Part shown: one piece after another, positions 1-5,977 of the stretch
Position numbering within the stretch: position 1 is the stretch's first letter
Layout: every line of letters starts with the position of its first letter
Source: Mageeibacillus sp. UBA5770
Lineage (GTDB): Bacteria; Bacillota_A; Clostridia; Saccharofermentanales; Saccharofermentanaceae
Direction of reading: 5' to 3'
Length of the DNA: 28,603 nucleotides
Assembly: GCA_002418705.1 (NCBI GenBank)
Contig: DIEQ01000012.1
Coordinates: forward strand, 1-28,603
Notes under the pieces: generated by a model
Seen by the model: only the letters and a program-made list of their open reading frames with translations
Databases searched by the model: none
What the model was told of the DNA's origin: nothing
Position numbers and translations under genes: made by a program

Positions 1-191
1 GCTGGGATTTTATGAAGAAAATGCTGGTCCATCACCCCTCAATTAAATTCTGCCACACTACTTCGTATTGATCTTACATCAGTGCCCCTCTGATTTTCAT
101 CATTTGTTGCTTTTGCGTGCCCATTATTCCTCTTATTTGGAGCCTTGTAATTGATCTTAAGCAGCGTTATAAGGGTCCAACTTTTGATTAG

Positions 192-232
192 ATTTTGCCA
201 GATTGATAGTTTTTTATGCTGAAATAAAAAAG
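192..232 (+). repeat. Leader repeat copy D, upstream of the RuvB-like gene
   Basis: One of four related leaders of about 41 bp in this window. It reads ATTTTGCCAGATTG, then AGTTTTTT, then AATAAAAAAG, and ends 13 nt before the GTG start of the RuvB-like gene. The same order (TGCCAGA, a T tract, an A tract ending in G, then a start codon) is found on the minus strand at 4454-4495, 5193-5233 and 5787-5827. TTGCCA could act as a -35 element, but no convincing -10 follows at the right distance. It may be a shared operator or a 5' UTR element. The alignment was made by eye. Confidence 0.6.
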
Positions 233-245
233 TGGAGTATGGACT

Positions 246-1211
246 GTGGAAGAAAAGAGTGTTAATGAAATCAATGATTGCACAGCTCCCTGTGTGATCG
301 AGCATTTTGTTGGCCAGGAACGGGTCAAACGGCAGGTTAGGACGGCACTGGAAGCGGCATGGATGGATGGCAACCGTCTGCCGCATATGATTTTTGCAGG
401 TCCTCCCGGTGTAGGAAAAAGCCAATTGGCGGCAATAATAGCCAAAGAGATGGGCGTAGAACTCATCGAGCAACTGGCTCAGAATCTCAGAGGCATTTCC
501 GAGGTGCAGGCCTTTTTGCTTCAAGCCAAGGAAAAGGCGGTTCTATTAATCGATGAGATTGACCAGCTTCCCAAAACCCAGCAGGTGACTTTGTATCGTG
601 CCCTTGAAAACGGCAAGATTTTCATCACCTCCGGCCAGCGAAAAAGTGTTACGATTAGCCTGGAGCCGTTTACCCTGATTGCCTGCACAAATTTCCCGGA
701 GTTTCTCTTAAAACCGCTCCAAGACCGATTTAAGATGACGTTGCCATTTACGTATTACTCTGATACAGAAATTGAAACCTTATTGCGACATCGTGTTCAG
801 CATTTGAAATGGGAAATTGTGGAAGGCGTCTACGCCGCCGTTGCCCTGCGGAGTCGCGGGACACCTCGAATCGCCTTGAAACTTCTGGAAAGTGCTCGCC
901 GAACAGCACGGGCCAATGGGGATTCAACCATTACAATTCAGCATCTGGAGATGACCTTGGAAATGGAAGGCATTGACTCTGCGGGATTGACCCTTGAAGA
1001 ACGGCATCTGTTGTCGATTGTCCATCAGCACAATAACCTGGTTCGATTGAATGTAATAGCGACGTGTATGGGACAAAGCAGTAGGAGCATCAGTACAAAT
1101 TTAGAGCCGTATTTGATACGAACGGGTCTTTTAACCAAAGATCCGAAAAACGGCTGTCGAGCCTTAACGGAAAAAGGGCTGAACTATATTCAAGAGAATC
1201 CTGTGGAGTAA
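246..1211 (+). CDS. RuvB-family AAA+ ATPase (accessory paralogue)
   Basis: A 321-aa protein that aligns along its whole length with RuvB, the hexameric motor that drives Holliday-junction branch migration. Visible parts are Walker A GPPGVGKS (52-59), Walker B LLIDEID (100-106), a sensor-1/arginine-finger segment with LQDRF (158-162), the sensor-2 motif RGTPRIA (204-210), and a C-terminal winged helix (about 250-315) with the EPYLIRTGLL signature of RuvB. The start is GTG at 246, with GGAG about 8 nt upstream. Its stop lies 6 nt before the next gene. No ruvA or ruvC is nearby, so this is probably a mobile-element paralogue and not the housekeeping ruvB, which is why I give no symbol. It could have been co-opted for element recombination or replication. 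A degenerate relative is encoded at 2816-3601. Confidence 0.85.
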   Translation: MEEKSVNEINDCTAPCVIEHFVGQERVKRQVRTALEAAWMDGNRLPHMIFAGPPGVGKSQLAAIIAKEMGVELIEQLAQNLRGISEVQAFLLQAKEKAVLLIDEIDQLPKTQQVTLYRALENGKIFITSGQRKSVTISLEPFTLIACTNFPEFLLKPLQDRFKMTLPFTYYSDTEIETLLRHRVQHLKWEIVEGVYAAVALRSRGTPRIALKLLESARRTARANGDSTITIQHLEMTLEMEGIDSAGLTLEERHLLSIVHQHNNLVRLNVIATCMGQSSRSISTNLEPYLIRTGLLTKDPKNGCRALTEKGLNYIQENPVE

Positions 1212-1217
1212 ACTCTA

Positions 1218-1715
1218 ATGAAAGAAGACTACATTCCCGAATTTGTATCAATCCCCACAATGTGTTCCCTGATGGGTATTTCCCGTTCCCGCTATTATCA
1301 GCTTTTGACGGGTTCTTTCATTCTTCCGCCGATTTATTCATTGGAAAATAAACGGGCTTACTTCACTCGCGAGATGGCGGAGCGAAATATTGCTGTCATC
1401 CGTAACAACTGTGGTCTGAACGGCAAGATTTGCCTGTTCTATAATACGAGCAGGCGAACAGGATCTTCACCTGTCAAGCCTGCAAAGAGCAGAGAACAAA
1501 GACCTAAATCTGCCTCTGAAAATAAGAACCCGTATCAAGACCTGATTGACAGACTGGATTGTTTGGGTTTATCCGATGTCAAATCCTCCCAAATCGAAGC
1601 TGTTTTGAAGGAAATCTATCCTGAAGGCATCCAAAATGTAGACGAAGGGGAGGTGTTGAAAAGCCTATATCGTGCAATTGTTAAACAGAATTCGACAGAT
1701 AATCCGGACAGATAA
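1218..1715 (+). CDS. Helix-turn-helix (excisionase/MerR-like) protein
   Basis: A 165-aa protein. Residues about 9-60 look like an excisionase/MerR-type winged HTH: a helix ending SLMGISRSRYYQLL, followed by a strand-rich wing and the segment RAYFTREMAE. Residues 75-105 are basic and low in complexity, probably a linker. The C-terminal part (about 107-165) is acidic and helical, and I do not recognise it. The gene starts 6 nt after the RuvB-like stop, with GGAG 8 nt before the ATG, and is followed after 39 nt by a tyrosine recombinase, so the three genes look like one transcript. A role as a recombination directionality factor or as a regulator of the recombinase is inference. Confidence 0.55.
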   Translation: MKEDYIPEFVSIPTMCSLMGISRSRYYQLLTGSFILPPIYSLENKRAYFTREMAERNIAVIRNNCGLNGKICLFYNTSRRTGSSPVKPAKSREQRPKSASENKNPYQDLIDRLDCLGLSDVKSSQIEAVLKEIYPEGIQNVDEGEVLKSLYRAIVKQNSTDNPDR

Positions 1716-1754
1716 GTGTGAATATCTATCCAGTTCCCGTAGGAGATTATTCAA

Positions 1755-2693
1755 ATGTTATCCAATTTCAACTCAGAAAGCATCGAAAATTCGATAGATA
1801 ATGCATTTCAGGGACTCCCGATGGTCAAACAGGAGAAAAGTTTTATTCTCCAGTTTCTCACCTCGAAGGATTACTCTGGGCATTCCGTCAAGGCAATCCT
1901 GTTCGACCTGAAAAAGTTTCTCCAGTATTTCACCACGGCAAATCAGGAGCCGTTCGATGTTCAAAGGGTGACAGCGATGGATTTGGCAGGGTTCAGGAAA
2001 GATCTCCGTCAGAATCGGCAACAGGCTGTTTCGACGGTCAATCGGGCATTGGTTTCTGTCCGCCGATATCTGGACTGGTTGGCGGATCAGGGCGTAGTGA
2101 AGGCAAACGTCGCCAAGACCGTCAAAGAACTCAAACGCCAGCGACCTGTTCCCAAGGGACTGGAGCGTTCAGAGGTCAGGAAACTCTTTCGGGAGATTGA
2201 ATTGAGGGATGATACTCGAAGTCAGGCAATCTTTTCCCTCTTCCTGCATACCGGGTGTCGAATTTCAGACCTTTGCCAGATTCAGATTCAGGATATTATG
2301 ATGTCAGAGCGTTCTGGGGCGGTCATTTATCGTAATGGAAAAGGCAATAAGGAGCGTACCGTTCCGTTGCCCGTGCCGGTTCGTAATGCCCTCAAAGCGT
2401 ATCTGGAAATCCGGCCACCGATTTCATCCCGTATACTATTTGCGGGGGAAAGAGGCATATTGAGCGATATCGGTATTCGTGCCCTGTGCCGGAAATACAG
2501 TGCGATCTGTGGTTTTAAGATTCATCCGCACCTGCTCCGGCACACCTTTGCCAAGGCGTATTTACAGAATACGAATAATGATTTGGTAGGACTGGCGGGA
2601 ATCTTAGGCCACAGCGATATCAATACCACACGAATTTACTGTGAAAAAGATATAAAGCAGGTCGCTGAGCAGATCGACAGGGTTGAATACTGA
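1755..2693 (+). CDS. XerC/D-like tyrosine recombinase
   Basis: A 312-aa site-specific recombinase of the usual XerC/D size. An N-terminal SAM-like core-binding domain covers about 25-120 and the catalytic domain about 135-305. The catalytic set is present: R169 in HTGCRISDL, K196 in GKGNKERTVP, H259 and R262 in HPHLLRHTFA, H286 in LGHSDINTTRIY, and the nucleophile Y295. It breaks and rejoins DNA through a 3'-phosphotyrosine. The start is ATG at 1755 with GGAG upstream. It is the last gene of the RuvB-like/HTH/recombinase group and faces a convergent operon. It is a different lineage from the phage-type integrase at 15473, so it may serve dimer resolution or a second integration event and not excision of the whole element. 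Confidence 0.88.
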   Translation: MLSNFNSESIENSIDNAFQGLPMVKQEKSFILQFLTSKDYSGHSVKAILFDLKKFLQYFTTANQEPFDVQRVTAMDLAGFRKDLRQNRQQAVSTVNRALVSVRRYLDWLADQGVVKANVAKTVKELKRQRPVPKGLERSEVRKLFREIELRDDTRSQAIFSLFLHTGCRISDLCQIQIQDIMMSERSGAVIYRNGKGNKERTVPLPVPVRNALKAYLEIRPPISSRILFAGERGILSDIGIRALCRKYSAICGFKIHPHLLRHTFAKAYLQNTNNDLVGLAGILGHSDINTTRIYCEKDIKQVAEQIDRVEY

Positions 2694-2815
2694 ATACCTG
2701 TTGCCCAGATCCCCTCTATTTGCTTTATATTTTATTATAGAATAAATGATCTCCCCTTGACCCTACCCTTCATACCCCCTTGAAGAAATCAATTTAAATT
2801 TTAAATCTCAATACT

Positions 2816-3601
2816 TCAGAATGGTATACCTTCTCCAAAAGGAGGATAAATCCCATAGGTTAGCATTTTCGCCTTTTTGACTGTCTCTAAAGTTAAACAA
2901 TCTGCCAGTTCCGCCCTGATCAGAGTAATACAATTTCTCAGCAAATGTAAAACTGCATCCATATTTAAGGGATGAATTTTAACAATCTCATCTATCACTC
3001 TATTTTCATACACAACTCCACAGAACTGCAATATCTGATGAATGAGTTCTTTTAGATTCTCCGCCGAAAAAGGTTCTATAACAACAGTATGATCGACTTC
3101 TTTGAGAATGGATGGAGCTACTCTCTGAGCATCCTTTGCAGTCAGAATGATTAGTCCATTACAATAGACTGTCCTATCAATCATATTGGTCATATAATTA
3201 TAGTATGTGCATCTCCCTTCCCTCATGTATCGCCAGAGAACGGACTCTCCATATTTTGTCAACTGGTCTACATCAATGATCAGATATGCCGTAGGTATGA
3301 TGCTACTATTAAAGAATAAGCTGGAATTGTATCCGTTTTCCAGATGTATTCCGGAACATTCTCGAACTTCCTCAATCTGGAGGGAGTTGATATAGGCTTT
3401 TGCAAGGAGTCTGCCATCCCCCAAAATAAGGGCTGAGGGAAATCTTTTCCCTGGACAGAGGTAGTTGTTGCTATGGATCGAATCGACTATCTTCCGGAGC
3501 AGAGTGATACCCTCTCCACTGAGGCCGTTAAGATTCCACAGGTGGCAGTAGTTCTCAAAATCCTCCAGTTCATAGGTTTTGTCAATTTTGATTTTCTTCA
3601 T
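2816..3601 (-). CDS. Degenerate RuvB-like AAA+ protein, predicted ATPase-dead
   Basis: A 261-aa protein with the layout of the RuvB-like protein at 246-1211 but without its catalytic residues. The Walker A position reads SALILGDGRLLAKAY, with no GKS/T. The Walker B position reads LIIDVDQLTKYG, where the active paralogue has LLIDEIDQLPKT, so the catalytic Glu is Val. The sensor-1 region LIILTAKDA is recognisable, the arginine-finger segment is replaced by LKEVDHTV, and the PRIA sensor-2 Arg is lost. The C-terminal lid helices align by eye, and there is no winged helix. The ATG overlaps the stop of the HAD gene by 4 nt (ATGA), so translation is coupled. It may be a non-catalytic partner or clamp-loader-like subunit. 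That role, and the homology itself, are inferred by eye. Confidence 0.5.
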   Translation of the reverse strand: MKKIKIDKTYELEDFENYCHLWNLNGLSGEGITLLRKIVDSIHSNNYLCPGKRFPSALILGDGRLLAKAYINSLQIEEVRECSGIHLENGYNSSLFFNSSIIPTAYLIIDVDQLTKYGESVLWRYMREGRCTYYNYMTNMIDRTVYCNGLIILTAKDAQRVAPSILKEVDHTVVIEPFSAENLKELIHQILQFCGVVYENRVIDEIVKIHPLNMDAVLHLLRNCITLIRAELADCLTLETVKKAKMLTYGIYPPFGEGIPF

Positions 3602-3975
3602 TCGTCAATCAACTTTGTGGTCGTTTTACTTCCGATCCACTTCTTTTCTGCAAAATCAAAGTTTCCTGGCTCTCTGGATTTAAAGACTGTAATGGTCTCC
3701 GGCAACATCAGGAAATACTCATCGGTATCCTCGAACAGGATGGTGATATTGTGTTTCAGTATATATTCAGCCTTGTCTGCCGTCAGAACCAGTTTGTTAT
3801 ACCTTATCCCCAAGACATCCAGCTCCTGCTCGGTGTTCTCCCTGTCGGACTCATCCCTGTTCGTGAGCATTACGATGTCGTGCTCAGGAATGAGCAGATA
3901 TGTCAGAGCTCGAAAGAATTCAACACTGTTCTTGCTCGCTGTAATGGTATTATCAAGATCGATTGCTATTTTCAT
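3598..3975 (-). CDS. HAD-superfamily phosphatase, nucleotidase-like
   Basis: A 125-aa small HAD hydrolase. The nucleophile motif DLDNT is at residues 6-10 (D6 and D8). Motif II is MLTNRDESD (about 36-44), the conserved Lys lies in LTADKAEYI (about 64-72), and the acidic motif is LFEDTDEYF (about 79-87). There is little or no cap domain, as in the short 5'-nucleotidase-like HADs that phages and plasmids carry for nucleotide or nucleic-acid-end metabolism. AAAGGA lies 7 nt before the ATG. It overlaps the downstream degenerate AAA+ gene by 4 nt. The substrate cannot be told from sequence. Confidence 0.75.
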   Translation of the reverse strand: MKIAIDLDNTITASKNSVEFFRALTYLLIPEHDIVMLTNRDESDRENTEQELDVLGIRYNKLVLTADKAEYILKHNITILFEDTDEYFLMLPETITVFKSREPGNFDFAEKKWIGSKTTTKLIDE

Positions 3976-4044
3976 TGTGTATTCCTTTAATTTATTGGCA
4001 TTGGCTCAACGGCTTTTCTGTCCAGTACAAATCCCGCTCAACAC

Positions 4045-4299
4045 TCAATCCAAGGGGCCGCGAACCTGCTCTAATTCAGAAAGCATCACATAGCCCAACT
4101 CACCTTCAGGACAAAGATGAGATATAACTTTTGCAAAGAACATCCAATCGCCATCTGGCTCTTCTGAGCCTTCGAGTATGAACCACATGAATGATGAGTC
4201 TGGTGTAAACAGCTTAATAATTACAAGAGGGTCTTCAACTTGCTCTTGACTGTAGAGTTTTGGAAGAGTCTTTTTGATTTCTTGAGTGAGCAATTCCAT
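4045..4299 (-). CDS. DUF2958-like plasmid/ICE protein
   Basis: An 84-aa protein that matches my memory of the DUF2958 family. It has a start like MELLTQEI, a central KLFTPDSSFMWFI, an acidic SEEPDGDWMFFA stretch, and the hallmark ending SELEQVRGPL. The family is common on conjugative plasmids and integrative elements and has no established function. The start codon follows the stop of the 46-aa gene after a single base, so the two are coupled. It supports the mobile-element reading of this region. Confidence 0.75.
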   Translation of the reverse strand: MELLTQEIKKTLPKLYSQEQVEDPLVIIKLFTPDSSFMWFILEGSEEPDGDWMFFAKVISHLCPEGELGYVMLSELEQVRGPLD

Positions 4300-4300
4300 A

Positions 4301-4441
4301 TTAAACTTTCCGAATTGATTGGATTTTAGCTTCCGGATAACGGGTTTGGAGAAGTTGTCTCGCCTGATAAGAGTTGGCCGCGGTTACAAGTTCTTGATAA
4401 TATTTCCCATTGATTAAGAAATGGATTTCAAAAGTACACAT
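4301..4441 (-). CDS. Small 46-aa accessory protein
   Basis: A short gene with a clear ribosome-binding site (AAAGAAAGGAA, about 7 nt before ATG). The protein begins MCTFEIHFLINGKYYQ and ends AKIQSIRKV, with the helix-like segment SYQARQLLQTRYPEA between. The predicted pattern is two strands, a helix and a strand, as in small plasmid-borne proteins with an NGKxY...AYQAKxL pattern. The stop is one base before the DUF2958-like start, which argues that it is real. Its 5' leader is copy A of the leader repeat. Function unknown. Confidence 0.7.
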   Translation of the reverse strand: MCTFEIHFLINGKYYQELVTAANSYQARQLLQTRYPEAKIQSIRKV

Positions 4442-4453
4442 GGTTTTTCCTTT

Positions 4454-4495
4454 CTTTTTGATTTTACTGTAAAAAAATAGCGATCTGGCAGGAAT
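4454..4495 (-). repeat. Leader repeat copy A, upstream of the 46-aa gene
   Basis: On the minus strand this reads ATTCCTGCCAGATCG, then CTATTTTTTT, then an A-rich tract ending in AAAAAG. The SD and ATG of the 46-aa gene follow. It begins right at the stop codon of the upstream membrane-protein gene. It is the most divergent of the minus-strand copies, with single-base insertions relative to copies B and C, but the spacing of its blocks is kept. Confidence 0.55.
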
Positions 4496-4995
4496 CAGTC
4501 CCCTTTGACTGCTCCTTTAATCAGGCAGACCACTCCAAGAGCCGGAAGATGGAGTAATCCTGGTGTCAATGTCAAGCACCCCGGATGAAAGACCCAAGAG
4601 GGACAGACGTAATTCTCGCTGTTGCGATCGTTCATGGCATACACCTGATAATCATAATAATAGGTGTATTCACTTTCAAAGTCGTGCAGATTATAAACAC
4701 CCAATGACACGCTGTTTTGGGGATCGAGTTCATAAATCAGAGATATAACGTTGGGATCTTCGATTTCTGTATAAGCATAAATTCGTTTTGACATCCAGCT
4801 ATCAGGTAAAGACCAATAAACACAACATGCAAAAATAAAATAGACTCCATTTGCCAGAACTCCTGCCCAAAATCCTTTAGAAAAGGGAAGGAGGCAGAAA
4901 ATCAACCACAGAATCCCAAAGACACTGAAAATACCTTTTATGCTCCACATTTCATAAGCGATTCCAGATGGTAAATCCAAGATTACAGCTAACAT
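4495..4995 (-). CDS. Small membrane protein, unknown
   Basis: A 166-aa protein with hydrophobic segments at about 20-40 (GIFSVFGILWLIFCLLPF) and 44-64 (FWAGVLANGVYFIFACCVYW), and a third weaker one near the C-terminus (LLHLPALGVVCLIKGAV). Between them is a soluble, Tyr-rich stretch of about 80 residues, probably on one side of the membrane. GGAGG lies 8 nt before the ATG and inside the end of the 60-aa gene upstream, so the two are co-translated. I recognise no family. It belongs to the minus-strand accessory operon. Confidence 0.65.
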   Translation of the reverse strand: MLAVILDLPSGIAYEMWSIKGIFSVFGILWLIFCLLPFSKGFWAGVLANGVYFIFACCVYWSLPDSWMSKRIYAYTEIEDPNVISLIYELDPQNSVSLGVYNLHDFESEYTYYYDYQVYAMNDRNSENYVCPSWVFHPGCLTLTPGLLHLPALGVVCLIKGAVKGD

Positions 4996-5001
4996 TTTCT
5001 T

Positions 5002-5184
5002 TTACCTCCGATTGTATAAGTAGGGTTGATAAGAACCGTTTTTGTCTTTTTTAGAATCTTCATTCTCCTCCAAAATGTCATAATCTTTAATCAAGATAGA
5101 GATATTAGCAGGTCTCTTTTCGATCTGAACAATTCCCCTATGAACACTTATCACAACATCATATTTTTTGGATTTCTTTGCCAT
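5002..5184 (-). CDS. Small 60-aa accessory protein
   Basis: The protein starts MAKKSKKYDVVISVHRGIVQ, continues with a segment containing ILIKDYDILEENEDS, and has a charged C-terminal tail. A strand-rich core followed by IKDYD and acidic residues resembles small phage and plasmid proteins that carry a conserved DYD. That resemblance is from memory and weak. Its leader is copy B of the leader repeat, which starts right after the stop of the 180-aa gene. The membrane-protein gene follows after 6 nt. No function can be assigned. Confidence 0.6.
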   Translation of the reverse strand: MAKKSKKYDVVISVHRGIVQIEKRPANISILIKDYDILEENEDSKKDKNGSYQPYLYNRR

Positions 5185-5192
5185 ATTGAGTT

Positions 5193-5233
5193 CTTTTTTT
5201 ATTGGGCTGGAAAAAATGATACTCTGGCAGAAT
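5193..5233 (-). repeat. Leader repeat copy B, upstream of the 60-aa gene
   Basis: On the minus strand: ATTCTGCCAGAGT, three variable bases, ATTTTTT, four variable bases, then CCCAATAAAAAAAG. It is ungapped against copy C, with 34 of 41 positions identical. All differences fall in the two variable blocks of 3 and 4 bases. The start codon lies 8 nt further on. TCTGCCAGA is an imperfect palindrome around its central base. Confidence 0.7.
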
Positions 5234-5775
5234 TAGACCTTCACTTCTTCCATAGAATCAACAATGGATTTAGCTTCCTCCATACACCCTTCTTGACCAT
5301 AAAATCCCCAGCACGAATCTCCGTCTTTATCAATCTGATATCCATATATTTCTCCCCTGAGAAATTGGTCATAGGTCTGTACTTCTGCTTCCGCAATATC
5401 ATGAGCACGTTTTTTCAGCAAAGAAAAGAATTTCTTAGCTCCGAATTCTGATAGCATTTTCTGTCTGCGGATTATGACAAACCCAACTTGTCCTGAGTCC
5501 CACGGACAACTGAATGGGGACAGGGAAATAGTGATACCAGAATGGTCATAAAGATAAAGTGGGAGAACAATATCGCCACATTTTCTGACTTCTTTTGCAG
5601 CAGTGATGCAGTCCGATCCTGAATGGTAGTTAAAACCCTTGTCGCCCAGTGAGTATCTCCGATGACAACAATGAAATTCTGCTATATTGTCCCATGTCCG
5701 AGGACTTTCAGCACAGTCATCAGGAAAGATGTTAATAATGTGATTTTTATAAGTGGTAGTCTGAACTGGTTCCAT
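5233..5775 (-). CDS. Conserved phage/ICE-type hypothetical protein
   Basis: A 180-aa protein with a pattern I have seen in many phages and integrative elements. It has an N-terminal YKNHIINIFPDDCAESPRTW followed by DNIAEFHCCHRRYSLGDK, then LPLYLYDHSGITIS with PFSCPWDSGQVGF, and a C-terminal VQTYDQFLRGEIYGYQI leading to SCWGFYG. The strongly conserved CPWDSGQVG core and acidic, aromatic residues suggest a compact enzyme or binding fold, but no function is established to my knowledge. AAGGGA lies 8 nt before the ATG. This is the first gene of the minus-strand operon that runs down to 2816, and it is preceded by leader repeat copy C. Confidence 0.7.
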   Translation of the reverse strand: MEPVQTTTYKNHIINIFPDDCAESPRTWDNIAEFHCCHRRYSLGDKGFNYHSGSDCITAAKEVRKCGDIVLPLYLYDHSGITISLSPFSCPWDSGQVGFVIIRRQKMLSEFGAKKFFSLLKKRAHDIAEAEVQTYDQFLRGEIYGYQIDKDGDSCWGFYGQEGCMEEAKSIVDSMEEVKV

Positions 5776-5786
5776 TTTATTTGTCC

Positions 5787-5827
5787 CTTTTTTTATTGGG
5801 GAACAAAAAATAGAACTCTGGCAGAAT
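5787..5827 (-). repeat. Leader repeat copy C, upstream of the 180-aa gene
   Basis: On the minus strand: ATTCTGCCAGAGT, TCT, ATTTTTT, GTTC, CCCAATAAAAAAAG, then GGACAAATAAA and the ATG. It is the near twin of copy B (34 of 41 identical). It lies about 150 bp from the next gene upstream, so it is well placed as the regulatory head of the operon that runs from 5775 to 2816. Confidence 0.7.
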
Positions 5828-5977
5828 GGAGGGGATATTTTCTATATATCAATTGCATCAGAATTAGACACATATTGTGTGTCTCTTCCAGATTCACCAG
5901 AATCGTCCAGGATTGATTCCTTCCTATGCCCCCTCCAAAAGAGACCGATAGCTTCTTTCAACTAATCCAGGACGATC

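Noticed and set aside
48..60. Possible fifth leader repeat (ATTCTGCCACACT) at the window start
   Set aside because: Only the first nine bases match. The T and A tracts and the start codon at the expected place are missing.
39..524. 161-codon open frame on the minus strand at the window start
   Set aside because: It runs antisense to the well-supported RuvB-like gene, has no ribosome-binding site or motif, and its sequence reads like a reverse frame.
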